A DNA stretch of 45,963 nt, taken from the NCBI GenBank assembly GCA_902579545.1, contig CACHHO010000006.1:1-45963 (forward strand), read 5' to 3'. The position numbers and the translations under genes are program-made. The notes below the pieces were generated by a model that ran no database searches, was not told the DNA's origin, and worked only from the letters and a program-made list of their open reading frames with translations. The stretch is from Rhodospirillaceae bacterium (lineage in GTDB: Bacteria; Pseudomonadota; Alphaproteobacteria; TMED109). Within the stretch, counting starts at the first letter, position 1. The number at the start of each line of letters is the position of its first letter. Positions 34,475 through 43,119 of the stretch are shown one piece after another.

Positions 34475-35707
34475 ATGGAAAATTATAGAGTATTAGCTAG
34501 ACAGTATAGGCCAGTAAGGCTTAATGAAGTAATAGGACAAAATTTTACTGTTACAGCTCTTACAAATGCATTCAATATAAATAAGCTTTCACATGCATTT
34601 TTATTTACTGGAATAAGAGGTGTGGGTAAAACTACCATTGCTCGAATAATAGCTATGGGATTAAACTGCAAGATGGACGATAAACCTGTCGCTAATCCTT
34701 GTGGCAAATGTGAAAACTGCATACAAATTTTAGAAGATAGGTATGAAGATGTTTTAGAAATTGATGCAGCATCAAATACAAGTGTTGACGATGTAAGAGA
34801 AATAATAAGCTCACTAAAATACAGACCTTCAAAAGGCTTATACAAAGTTTTTATAATTGATGAAGTACATATGTTATCCAACTCAGCTTTTAATGCACTT
34901 TTAAAAACAGTTGAAGAGCCACCTAGTTTTGTTAAATTTATTTTTTGTACCACTGAAATTCAAAAAATTCCTATTACAATTATTTCAAGATGCCAGAAAT
35001 ATAGTTTAAATAGAGCGTCTATAAAAGAAATATACGATTATCTTTTTAAGATAAAAACAAAAGAAAATATTGATATATCGGATGAAGCTATAAAAATAAT
35101 TGCCAGAAACTCAGAAGGATCTATAAGAGACAGTTTAACTATATTAGATCAATGTATTCTAGGTGTTGAAAATTCAAAAATAGACTCTTATCAAGTAAAC
35201 AAAATTATGGGATTTACTAACAATAAAAATTTATTAGACTTATTTAAAAACATAATAGAGGGAAATATTTCTACTTCTGTTGAAGAATTAAATAAAATAT
35301 ATTATCAAGGAGTTGAACCAAGCAAAATCTTAGAAGGATTACTTAATTTAAATTATAACTTAATTTCAGCATTAGCATCTGGTAAAAATAAAGAAATATA
35401 TGATTTAACTTTATTTGAGAATATATCAAAAAAATGTAATATTCCTTTATTGAACCAGATATGGCAAATGCTAGTCAAAGGTAAACAAGAGATGATAGTT
35501 GTAGCTTACCCGATTGAAGCATTAGAAATCACTATTATTAGAATTGCTTATACATGCCGATTGCCTAGTTTAGAAGAAGTGGTTAATAGTATAAAAAAAG
35601 AAAAAAATAATGAATTAAATTTAAATATTGATAATAATGAAATAGGAAATGATATAAAAAAAATTTTAGAGATTTTTCCAGATGGGAAAATAGTCAAAAA
35701 AGATTAA
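34475..35707 (+). CDS. dnaX: DNA polymerase III clamp-loader subunit DnaX, gamma-like short form
   Basis: A 410-residue AAA+ ATPase that drives loading of the sliding clamp. Walker A is GIRGVGKTT (46-54); the zinc site is C65, C76, C79 and C82; Walker B/DEVH is IIDEVHML; SRCQKYSL holds the arginine finger (SRC). Domains I-III run to about residue 365. The tail is only 45 residues, against the long tau-specific domains IV-V that bind DnaB and Pol III alpha, so the full product is near E. coli gamma (431) in size, not tau (643). The last residues, KKILEIFPDGKIV, still resemble the extreme C-terminus of longer alphaproteobacterial DnaX proteins. The SRP RNA is upstream and ybaB downstream. Confidence 0.95.
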   Translation: MENYRVLARQYRPVRLNEVIGQNFTVTALTNAFNINKLSHAFLFTGIRGVGKTTIARIIAMGLNCKMDDKPVANPCGKCENCIQILEDRYEDVLEIDAASNTSVDDVREIISSLKYRPSKGLYKVFIIDEVHMLSNSAFNALLKTVEEPPSFVKFIFCTTEIQKIPITIISRCQKYSLNRASIKEIYDYLFKIKTKENIDISDEAIKIIARNSEGSIRDSLTILDQCILGVENSKIDSYQVNKIMGFTNNKNLLDLFKNIIEGNISTSVEELNKIYYQGVEPSKILEGLLNLNYNLISALASGKNKEIYDLTLFENISKKCNIPLLNQIWQMLVKGKQEMIVVAYPIEALEITIIRIAYTCRLPSLEEVVNSIKKEKNNELNLNIDNNEIGNDIKKILEIFPDGKIVKKD

Positions 35708-35727
35708 GATAAATTAGGAGGTTATAT

Positions 35728-36039
35728 ATGAAAAACATGGGCGGATTACTGCAACAGGCACAACAGATGCAAAGAAAAATGATGGAAATTGATAAGAGGT
35801 TAAATGATATGGAGGTTACAGGGTCTGTTAGTGGTGGTTTAGTAAAGGTTACAATGAGTGGCAAAGGTAATATGAAAAGCATTAAAATAGATCCAAGTTT
35901 AAAAGAAGACATTGAGGTTTTAGAAGATTTAATATTAGCTGCATTTATAGAAGCAAAAAAAAATGCTGATAAGTTATCAGAGGAGGAAATGAAATCAGCT
36001 ACTGGAGGCATGCCAATGCCTCCAGGACTCAAGTTCTAA
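35728..36039 (+). CDS. ybaB: YbaB/EbfC family nucleoid-associated protein
   Basis: A 103-residue DNA-binding protein that forms dimers shaped like tweezers. MKNMGGLLQQAQQMQRKMME is the N-terminal helix, followed by a beta-sheet region with VTGSVSGGLVKVTMSGKG and a helical C-terminus ending in a Gly/Pro/Met-rich tail. A perfect AGGAGG Shine-Dalgarno (35716-35721) lies 6 nt before the ATG, the strongest in this operon, consistent with an abundant protein. The dnaX-ybaB-recR order is widely conserved in bacteria; the recR ATG comes two bases after its stop. Confidence 0.95.
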   Translation: MKNMGGLLQQAQQMQRKMMEIDKRLNDMEVTGSVSGGLVKVTMSGKGNMKSIKIDPSLKEDIEVLEDLILAAFIEAKKNADKLSEEEMKSATGGMPMPPGLKF

Positions 36040-36040
36040 A

Positions 36041-36655
36041 ATGTATTCAAAAGAAATTGATTTTTTAATAAAATTATTATCAAGTCTTCCAGGCATTGGA
36101 CCAAGATCAGCTAGAAGAATATCATTGCAGTTAATAGCAAAAAAAAATACACTGATGTTACCTTTAGGGAAAATGATAACTGATGTAGCGAATAAAATAA
36201 GTATTTGTATAAATTGTGGGAACTATGATTCTGTAAATCCTTGTAGCATATGTATAAATAATAAAAGAGACAAAAGTATTATTTGTGTGGTTGAGGAAGT
36301 TTCAGATTTATGGGCATTGGAAAGAGGAAATTTATATAATGGAAAATACCATGTATTAGGAGGAACATTAGACGCAATGAAGGGAATAAGCCCCGAAAAA
36401 TTGAATATAGAATCTTTGTTTGAAAAAATAGAAAAACAAAATATAAAAGAAGTTATACTTGCAACTTCTTTGACTACTGAAGGTCAAACTACTGCTCATT
36501 ATATAATTAGCAAGTTTAAAAATATTGAAACAAAAGTTACTCGTCTGGCTAGAGGGCTACCTGCGGGTGGAGAGTTAGATTATTTGGATGAGGCTACCTT
36601 AGGGCAAGCTTTGTTTGAACGTACAATAGTAAAAAATAAGATTAAAGATGAATGA
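36041..36655 (+). CDS. recR: Recombination mediator protein RecR
   Basis: A 204-residue protein of the RecFOR pathway that helps load RecA at gaps. The helix-hairpin-helix LSSLPGIGPRSARRISLQL is at the N-terminus, the C4 zinc finger follows (CINCGNYDSVNPCSIC), then the TOPRIM domain (CVVEEVSDLWALE) and the YHVLGGTLDAMKGI segment. Length is standard (about 200). It overlaps the def start by 8 nt. Confidence 0.96.
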   Translation: MYSKEIDFLIKLLSSLPGIGPRSARRISLQLIAKKNTLMLPLGKMITDVANKISICINCGNYDSVNPCSICINNKRDKSIICVVEEVSDLWALERGNLYNGKYHVLGGTLDAMKGISPEKLNIESLFEKIEKQNIKEVILATSLTTEGQTTAHYIISKFKNIETKVTRLARGLPAGGELDYLDEATLGQALFERTIVKNKIKDE

Positions 36656-37169
36656 TTTAAAAGTTATAGTTGCACCTGACATAAGACTCAATCAAATATC
36701 AAAAAGCATTAATTATATCGAGAAGAATATTTCTATAGTATTAGATAAAATGTTAGAATGTATGTATAAAAATAACGGTATTGGTTTAGCAGCTCCTCAA
36801 GTGGGTATTTTAAAAAGGCTTATTGTAATTGACTGCAGTAATAACAAGGAAAATAAAAGACCTTTAAAGTTAATTAACCCTGAAATAATTAGTTTTTCTG
36901 ATGAATTAGCAGATTACGAAGAAGGATGCTTATCTTTGCCTGCTCAGTTTGCAAAAGTTACCAGACCTAATAAAATAAAACTGAGGTATAGAAACTCAAA
37001 GGGAGATAAAATAGAGAAAAACTTTATAGGTCTAGAGGCTACATGTATACAGCATGAAGTAGACCATCTGAATGGAAAGTTATTTGTAGACCATATTAGT
37101 AAATTAAGAAAAAACATAATTATTAAAAAGCTTATAAAATATAAAAAAAAAATTAATACTCATGGCTAA
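36648..37169 (+). CDS. def: Peptide deformylase
   Basis: A 173-residue metalloenzyme that removes the N-formyl group from new proteins. All three motifs are intact: GIGLAAPQVG (motif 1), EEGCLSLP (motif 2, metal-binding Cys) and QHEVDHLNG (motif 3, HExxH). The ATG at 36648 overlaps the recR end; an out-of-frame ATG follows at 36652. The stop overlaps the fmt start by 8 nt, so the deformylase and the transformylase that creates its substrate are translationally linked. Confidence 0.96.
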   Translation: MNDLKVIVAPDIRLNQISKSINYIEKNISIVLDKMLECMYKNNGIGLAAPQVGILKRLIVIDCSNNKENKRPLKLINPEIISFSDELADYEEGCLSLPAQFAKVTRPNKIKLRYRNSKGDKIEKNFIGLEATCIQHEVDHLNGKLFVDHISKLRKNIIIKKLIKYKKKINTHG

Positions 37170-38106
37170 ACCATTAAAAGTAGCGTATTTTGCAGGAGGA
37201 TCAAAAGACACTTTAAAACCTTTCTACGCTTTAGTTAATAGTAAACACAATTTAAAAGCTGTATATACTAAAATCCCAAAGCCATCTGGTAGAGGTCAAA
37301 AAAAATTAATTAATAAATTATTTGATGAAGCAAAAAAAAATAAAATTAAAGTAGAAACTATTAATAATTTTGAAAAATTAGAGGATATTAAAAAAATAAA
37401 GTCTCTAAACTTAGATATTATAGTAGTATTCTCCTATGGAATTCTTATCCCTAAGAAGGTTTTAGAGGCCCCTAAGCTTGGATGTATAAATATTCATACA
37501 TCATTATTACCTAAATGGAGAGGTGCATCACCAATTCAACATACTTTATTAAATAATGATAAAGAGACAGGTTTTACTTTTATTTTGATGAATGAACGTC
37601 TTGATGAAGGTGATATCATATTATCACAAAAATTAAAAATTAACTCTACTGATAATTATCAAGATCTGTTAAATAGAATAGTAGATTTAGCTTCTAAAGA
37701 ACTTGTCACTACCATAGAAAAAATTTTTTCTAATAACATCAAATTATTACCACAAGATCATAATAAAGCTACTTACTGTTATAGAATTAAAAAGGAAGAA
37801 ACTTATTTAAACTTTGTTAATACTGCTCAAGAAGTTTATGGAAAAATTAGAGCACTCAGTCCATCTCCTGGGGCTAAATTTTATCTTAAGGGAGAATTAA
37901 TAAAAGCTTTAGAAGCAAAAGTTGAAAATAATACTAAAGAAAATAATAATTGTGGAATTACTTTAGATAATAATTTATTAATTTCATGTAAAGTGGGCAC
38001 CATAAGGTTAATCAAAATTCAAAGGCCTGGGAAAAAAGTAATGAATGCTAAGGATGTATTAAATGGTTGGCCGATTGGAATTGGAGAGATATTAAATGAA
38101 AGATAA
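37162..38106 (+). CDS. fmt: Methionyl-tRNA formyltransferase
   Basis: A 314-residue enzyme that formylates initiator Met-tRNA using 10-formyl-tetrahydrofolate. The catalytic region reads NIHTSLLPKWRGASPIQHTL (Asn and His of the N-x-H-x-S/SLLP motif) followed by TGFTFILMNERLDEGDIIL. The C-terminal tRNA-binding domain starts near residue 208 (FVNTAQEVYGKIRALSPSPG). Length is typical. It overlaps def upstream and the ABC permease gene downstream (11 nt). Confidence 0.96.
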   Translation: MAKPLKVAYFAGGSKDTLKPFYALVNSKHNLKAVYTKIPKPSGRGQKKLINKLFDEAKKNKIKVETINNFEKLEDIKKIKSLNLDIIVVFSYGILIPKKVLEAPKLGCINIHTSLLPKWRGASPIQHTLLNNDKETGFTFILMNERLDEGDIILSQKLKINSTDNYQDLLNRIVDLASKELVTTIEKIFSNNIKLLPQDHNKATYCYRIKKEETYLNFVNTAQEVYGKIRALSPSPGAKFYLKGELIKALEAKVENNTKENNNCGITLDNNLLISCKVGTIRLIKIQRPGKKVMNAKDVLNGWPIGIGEILNER

Positions 38107-38878
38107 AATTAAAAATAAACCAGTTAATTGGGTGGGCGTATTCACTTTATTTTCAAAAGAAACAAGAAGGTTTTTTAAAGTTTATCAACAAACTATATTA
38201 GCACCTGCGTTTACATCCTTAATATTTTTTTGGGTAATATCAATAGCGATTGGATCTAGAGTCAACTACCAATTTGATTATATAAATTTTCTTGCTCCAG
38301 GACTTGTGATAATGACCATGATGCAGAATTCATTTGCTAATACGTCTTCTTCTATATTAGGCTCAAAAATGCAAGGTAATATTGTTGATTTACTTATGCC
38401 TCCTTTAAATTCACATGAAATAATTTTTGCATATGTGGCTGCAGCTACAACAAGATCTTTTTTAGTAGGCATCATTACTTTTTTGGTAATTTATCCTTTT
38501 ACCACATTAGTATTAAAGTATATTTTTATATTAGTCATTTATTCATTTCTTGGTGCGATATTTTTAGCGCTTCTAGGACTTTTGGCTGGAATATGGTCTG
38601 AAAAATTTGATAATATGTCAGGTATTACAAATTTTATAATTAGCCCTCTTACTTTTCTATCTGGTACATTCTATACTATAGAAAGGTTACCCGAACCTTT
38701 TTATAGTATTAGTCTATTTAATCCGTTTTATTACATTATTGATGGCTTTAGGTGTTCATTTATTGAATACGTACAGCAAAATTTGGTTTATGGAATAAGT
38801 TATATAACTGTGTTAAATATAATAATGTATATTGTATGTTATAAACTATTAAATAAAGGATGGATGCTTAAGGCTTAA
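38096..38878 (+). CDS. ABC-2 type transporter permease (YadH-like)
   Basis: A 260-residue inner-membrane protein with six predicted helices. ILAPAFTSLIFFWVISIAIG, NFLAPGLVIMTMMQNSFANT and the late ISPLTFLSGTFYTIERLPEP plus LFNPFYYIIDGFR are the ABC-2 permease signature shared by YadH, NodJ and KpsM types. No ATP-binding subunit is adjacent, so its partner must lie elsewhere. Position between fmt and argD is probably inherited operon order rather than functional linkage. Substrate (lipid, glycan or drug) unknown. Confidence 0.87.
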   Translation: MKDKIKNKPVNWVGVFTLFSKETRRFFKVYQQTILAPAFTSLIFFWVISIAIGSRVNYQFDYINFLAPGLVIMTMMQNSFANTSSSILGSKMQGNIVDLLMPPLNSHEIIFAYVAAATTRSFLVGIITFLVIYPFTTLVLKYIFILVIYSFLGAIFLALLGLLAGIWSEKFDNMSGITNFIISPLTFLSGTFYTIERLPEPFYSISLFNPFYYIIDGFRCSFIEYVQQNLVYGISYITVLNIIMYIVCYKLLNKGWMLKA

Positions 38879-38885
38879 TTATAAA

Positions 38886-40061
38886 ATGGCTGATTATTTA
38901 TTATCTACTTATTCAAGAATTAATTTATCTTTTACTCACGGAAAAGGAGCATGGTTATATAGCATAGACAAAAAAAAGTATTTAGACTTTGCATCTGGTA
39001 TAGCAGTAAATTGTTTAGGACATTCCAACCCTATATTGATAGAGGCACTTAGACAACAGTCTAAAAAACTTTGGCATACCTCAAATCTTTATGAAATATC
39101 TGAACAAGAGACCTTAGCTAAAGAATTATGTAAGCTATCTTTTGCTGATAAAGTATTTTTTTGTAATTCAGGAGCAGAGGCAACTGATGGAATAGTGAAA
39201 ATTATTAGAAGATTTCACTATAATAGAGGAGATAAAAAAAAAAAAAAAATAATTGTTTTCGATAATGCTTTCCATGGGAGAACTATAGCGGGTATATTAG
39301 CAGGTTCTAGCAATAAACATAGGGAGGGGTTTTTGCCACACGCAAAGGCTAAAGGAGGTTTTATTAGAATAGAATTTAATAATTTAAAAAGTTTAGAAAA
39401 AGTAATTGACTCTCAAACAGCAGGAGTTTTTATAGAACCCATTCAAGGTGAAGGAGGCATCAATGTTGCCACCCTTAAATTTTTAAAAGAAATTAGAAAA
39501 GTTTGTAATAGAAAAAAAATTTTAATGGCTGTAGATGAAGTACAATGTGGAATTGGGAGAACAGGTAAATTTTTCGCCCATGAATGGAGCTACATTAAAC
39601 CTGACCTTCTTAGTACAGCAAAGGGTTTAGGAGGAGGTTTTCCTATTGGAGCAATCTTGTTAAGAAAAAAAATAGCAATGCAAATAAAGCCAGGTAGCCA
39701 CGGTTCTACATTCGGAGGAAACCAACTGGCAAGCACTGTAAGCTTAGCTGTTATAAAAGAAGTTTCAAAAAAGAAAACTTTAAATAATGTCATAAATATT
39801 GGAAATTACATAAAAATAGAAATTAATAAACTAATTAAAAAAAATCCTCATGTTTTAGAAGGCATTTTTGGTAAAGGACTTATGTTGGGTTTAAAATGTA
39901 AAGTTTCTAATATTGAATTTGTTGAAAAACTAAGAGAAAAAAGACTTTTAGTAGTTCCAGCTGCTAACAATGTAATAAGGTTGCTACCACCTCTAAATAT
40001 AAGTAGAGAGGAGACTAATCAAGCACTAGATTCAATTAGAGAGGTAATGAGTGAGTTTTAA
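38886..40061 (+). CDS. argD: Acetylornithine aminotransferase
   Basis: A 391-residue class III PLP-dependent transaminase. FASGIAVNCLGHSNP opens the fold; FCNSGAEATDG binds the cofactor phosphate; VDEVQCGIGRTGKFFAHE carries the PLP-contacting Asp; the Schiff-base lysine is K246 in TAKGLGGGFPIGA. It transfers the amino group to N-acetylglutamate semialdehyde in arginine synthesis; relatives also act in the diaminopimelate pathway. It overlaps argF by 11 nt, which supports the arginine assignment. Confidence 0.94.
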   Translation: MADYLLSTYSRINLSFTHGKGAWLYSIDKKKYLDFASGIAVNCLGHSNPILIEALRQQSKKLWHTSNLYEISEQETLAKELCKLSFADKVFFCNSGAEATDGIVKIIRRFHYNRGDKKKKKIIVFDNAFHGRTIAGILAGSSNKHREGFLPHAKAKGGFIRIEFNNLKSLEKVIDSQTAGVFIEPIQGEGGINVATLKFLKEIRKVCNRKKILMAVDEVQCGIGRTGKFFAHEWSYIKPDLLSTAKGLGGGFPIGAILLRKKIAMQIKPGSHGSTFGGNQLASTVSLAVIKEVSKKKTLNNVINIGNYIKIEINKLIKKNPHVLEGIFGKGLMLGLKCKVSNIEFVEKLREKRLLVVPAANNVIRLLPPLNISREETNQALDSIREVMSEF

Positions 40062-40971
40062 AAAAAGAAATTTTATTAACCTATCAGAATTAAATAAAAA
40101 AGACATAATAGCAATCTTAGACAGAGCAAAAGAATTGAAAAAGAAAAGAAATGCTAATAAATCAGCTAAAACTCTAAAAAATATTAATTTAGCTATGATT
40201 TTTGAGAAACCATCGACTAGAACAAGGGTTTCATTTGAGTTGGCTATCAAGGAACTTGGAGGAGAGTCTGTAATCCTAGATGAAAGCACTACCCATTTAG
40301 CAAGAGGCGAAACAATTGAGGACACAGCAAGAGTACTTGATAGGTATTGTCAAATATTTTTAATCAGAACTACTAATCATAATAAGTTGTTACTGTATAA
40401 CCAGAATGCTAAAGCCCCTATAATAAATGGGCTTAGTAATTTATCTCACCCTTGCCAAATATTATCAGATATTATGTCTTTTGAGGAAAAAAGAGGTAGT
40501 ATTTATAAAAAAAAAATTACTTGGATGGGAGATTTAAATAATGTTTTATATTCTTGGGCAGAGGCATCCAGAATATTCAAATTTAGTTTATTTGTTGCAC
40601 ATCCAAAAGTAGTTAAGTTAAATAAATCTTTACAGATTTTGGATAAAGAATGTAAGCACATTACATTTACTCAAGATGCTGATATTGCTGCTAAAGATAG
40701 CGATTGTTTGATAACAGATACCTGGTTTTCTATGGGTAGTAAAAAAGATAAATTATTAGAAAAACATTTTTTACCTTATCAAATTAATAAAAATACATTA
40801 AAAGCAGCAAAAAAAAACGTTGTATTTATGCATTGTTTGCCTGCTAAAAGAGGCAAGGAAGTTACTAAAGATATAATTGATGATAAAAAAGTTTCAATTG
40901 TTTGGGATGAGGCTGAGAATAGATTACATGTACAAAAAGCAATTTTGGAATGGTGTTTAAAGAAGATATGA
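40051..40971 (+). CDS. argF: Ornithine carbamoyltransferase
   Basis: A 306-residue enzyme that makes citrulline from ornithine and carbamoyl phosphate. The carbamoyl phosphate site is STRTR (55-59) in FEKPSTRTRVSFE; HPCQ begins at H133; the ornithine-binding HCLP includes C262 (FMHCLPAKRG). The start is GTG at 40051, supported by a GAGG Shine-Dalgarno at 40041-40044. It lies inside the end of argD, and its TGA stop overlaps the ATG of the following lipoprotein gene. Confidence 0.96.
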   Translation: MSFKKRNFINLSELNKKDIIAILDRAKELKKKRNANKSAKTLKNINLAMIFEKPSTRTRVSFELAIKELGGESVILDESTTHLARGETIEDTARVLDRYCQIFLIRTTNHNKLLLYNQNAKAPIINGLSNLSHPCQILSDIMSFEEKRGSIYKKKITWMGDLNNVLYSWAEASRIFKFSLFVAHPKVVKLNKSLQILDKECKHITFTQDADIAAKDSDCLITDTWFSMGSKKDKLLEKHFLPYQINKNTLKAAKKNVVFMHCLPAKRGKEVTKDIIDDKKVSIVWDEAENRLHVQKAILEWCLKKI

Positions 40972-41558
40972 TAAATAAGTATTTAGTAATAACTAAAGTT
41001 TTTTTATTTTATTGTTTTATTTCAAGCTGTTCATACAAGTTTGAAAACTCAGAAAGTTCTAATTTAGAAAATGTGAAAACTATTTCATTAAATGTTAACT
41101 CTTTAGTTATAAATAAAAATATTTTGGGTAATAAAGAGCAAGATTTTTTAATAGAGGAAATTAATAGAATTTTAATTATAAAATTTGAAGATTGGGTTTA
41201 TAATAAATTTAAAGTTATAGGTGAAGAAAATACAGTCAATATAAATGTTAATCAACTTAATACTGTACTAAAAAAAACTAGCAACAAAAAAAAAATATTT
41301 TCAATATTTTACGATGAAAATAGGTTTGCCTATAATATTAATTTTTTGTTTGATATTAATTTACAAAATTATAAAGGTGACAATAAAAAACTTAAAATAA
41401 GCTCCAATACTGATTTATTTACAAATAATAGATTATCAATAAGTGAAAGAGGAAAATTAATTAGGAATACTATCAATAGATTGATAAAAAAAATTGACAA
41501 AAACGTAGATGAGCAATTCAAAAATGTTATTTTCAATGAATTTGTTATTGCTAATTGA
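40968..41558 (+). CDS. Predicted lipoprotein of unknown function
   Basis: A 196-residue protein starting at ATG 40968, overlapping the argF stop (ATGA); an upstream ATG at 40950 is possible but spoils the signal peptide. Residues 1-20 are a positively charged, hydrophobic signal (KVFLFYCFISS) ending at a lipobox-like ISSC with C21 as the likely lipidated residue. The mature part is rich in Asn, Lys and Ile, with predicted beta strands (VKTISLNVNSLVI) and a helical C-terminus (GKLIRNTINRLIKKIDKNVDE). I do not recognise the family; the size and shape recall small envelope lipoproteins such as LptE, but no motif confirms that. Its end overlaps lysK convergently by 8 nt. Confidence 0.65.
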   Translation: MINKYLVITKVFLFYCFISSCSYKFENSESSNLENVKTISLNVNSLVINKNILGNKEQDFLIEEINRILIIKFEDWVYNKFKVIGEENTVNINVNQLNTVLKKTSNKKKIFSIFYDENRFAYNINFLFDINLQNYKGDNKKLKISSNTDLFTNNRLSISERGKLIRNTINRLIKKIDKNVDEQFKNVIFNEFVIAN

Positions 41559-43110
41559 TAGTTTCTTTTAATAGTTTTAAAACATTATTTTTTCCATACA
41601 CTTTAAAAAACGAACCTAATCTGGGCCCGCTGTCTGATCCAAACAGAATTTGATACAATGTTATAAACCACTTTCTTAAGTTTTCAGGAGCAATTTCTTT
41701 CCCAACATTGTATATGATTTTCTGATATTCTTCTGCAGAGCAGGCATCATCAAAATTTTTTATTTTATTTATTAATTTAATAATGGCTTTCTTCTCGACA
41801 TCACTTGGTTTTCTTTTTTTAAGGTGTGGTAAAATAAATTTTTTATAGTATTCTAAAGATAAGAGTATAATTTTATTAAGTTCACTATCCTGTTCTTCCT
41901 TTAATGGGTTTTTTAAATAAATTTTAACAAAATCTTTTATTGTTTTAATATTTGAAGTATTTAGAGCGGTTACTAGATTTAGCAGAGAGGTAAATTCAAT
42001 GGGGTATGAAAACTCTGGTATCATTTCATTATGTATATGCCATACTGGGTTTTCTAAAGCAGACTGAGGGTTGCTAACTTTAGCTTTTTCTAAATTTTTC
42101 TTATATTCGTCCATACTATTAGGTATGCAATCAAAATATAACCTTTTTGCTCTTTTAGGATTGTTGTACATGAACAAAGACAAGCTATCAACTGTACCGT
42201 ACTTAAGCCATTCATCGATACTTAATCCGTTACCTTTAGATTTAGAAATCTTTTCACCTTTTTCGTCCAAGAAAAGTTCATAGCTCATATTAACAGGAAT
42301 TTTATTATTTATATATTTTGCAATTTGGCTAGATAATTCAAATGAAGGAATAAGATCTTTTCCATTCATCTCATAATCTATATCTAATGAAGACCATCTC
42401 ATAGCCCAATCTACTTTCCATTGTAGTTTGCATTTTCCTCCTGTTACAAGAGTTTCCTGAAATTTTGAATTTTCGTCTCTATAAGCAATAACTCCATTAT
42501 TTTTATCAATAACTTTTATAGGTACTTGGAGAACTTTGCCAGTTTTTTGGCTAATTGGCAAAAAAGGAGAATAACTTGCCCTTCTTTCTTTTCTTAGCGT
42601 TGGCAGTATTATACCCATTATTTCTTCATAGTTAGTTAAAATTTTAAGTAACTGTGCATCAAATTTTCCTGCCATATAGGAATCTGTGGAAGAAATAAAG
42701 GTATAATCAAAACAAAATCTATTTAAAAATTGTTTTAAAAGATTATTATTTCTATCAGCATAACTTTTAAATTTTCCTGTAAAATCTGGTACTGAGCTTA
42801 AAGGATAATCAATATATTTGCTTAGCTTATCTTGATAAGGGTAATCCTCTGGCACTTTTCTTAAAGCATCTAAGTCATCAGAAAAAGTAATTAAGGAAGT
42901 GGATATTTTTGATATTTTTTTAAAGCAGTTTCTAACCATATTAGTTCTTAAAACTTCAGCAAAGGTTCCGATATGAGGATCACCAGAGGGGCCGTAGCCT
43001 GTTTCAAATATAACATTTTTCTTCTCTATCGATTTAGAAATATATTTTTTTATTTTATTTGCTTCTATAAATGGCCATGCTTTTGCATTTTTATACAAAT
43101 TATTATTCAT
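41551..43110 (-). CDS. lysK: Lysyl-tRNA synthetase, class I
   Basis: A 519-residue class I synthetase, distinct from the class II LysS of most bacteria. ETGYGPSGDPHIGTF carries the HIGH-like signature (HIGT, 46-49), and GEKISKSKGNGLS the KMSKS loop (K287-S291). The substrate region GDPHIGTFAEVLRTNMV and the GPRLGSFFKVYG stretch near the C-terminus are typical. LysK is usual in archaea and in alphaproteobacteria, so this is also a taxonomic pointer. It follows yciB on the minus strand by 9 nt. Confidence 0.96.
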   Translation of the reverse strand: MNNNLYKNAKAWPFIEANKIKKYISKSIEKKNVIFETGYGPSGDPHIGTFAEVLRTNMVRNCFKKISKISTSLITFSDDLDALRKVPEDYPYQDKLSKYIDYPLSSVPDFTGKFKSYADRNNNLLKQFLNRFCFDYTFISSTDSYMAGKFDAQLLKILTNYEEIMGIILPTLRKERRASYSPFLPISQKTGKVLQVPIKVIDKNNGVIAYRDENSKFQETLVTGGKCKLQWKVDWAMRWSSLDIDYEMNGKDLIPSFELSSQIAKYINNKIPVNMSYELFLDEKGEKISKSKGNGLSIDEWLKYGTVDSLSLFMYNNPKRAKRLYFDCIPNSMDEYKKNLEKAKVSNPQSALENPVWHIHNEMIPEFSYPIEFTSLLNLVTALNTSNIKTIKDFVKIYLKNPLKEEQDSELNKIILLSLEYYKKFILPHLKKRKPSDVEKKAIIKLINKIKNFDDACSAEEYQKIIYNVGKEIAPENLRKWFITLYQILFGSDSGPRLGSFFKVYGKNNVLKLLKETIN

Positions 43111-43119
43111 ACTATTACT

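Noticed and set aside
34483-34953. A 156-codon frame on the minus strand inside dnaX
   Set aside because: It is wholly antisense to conserved dnaX motifs, its composition mirrors them, and it has no recognisable domain or RBS.
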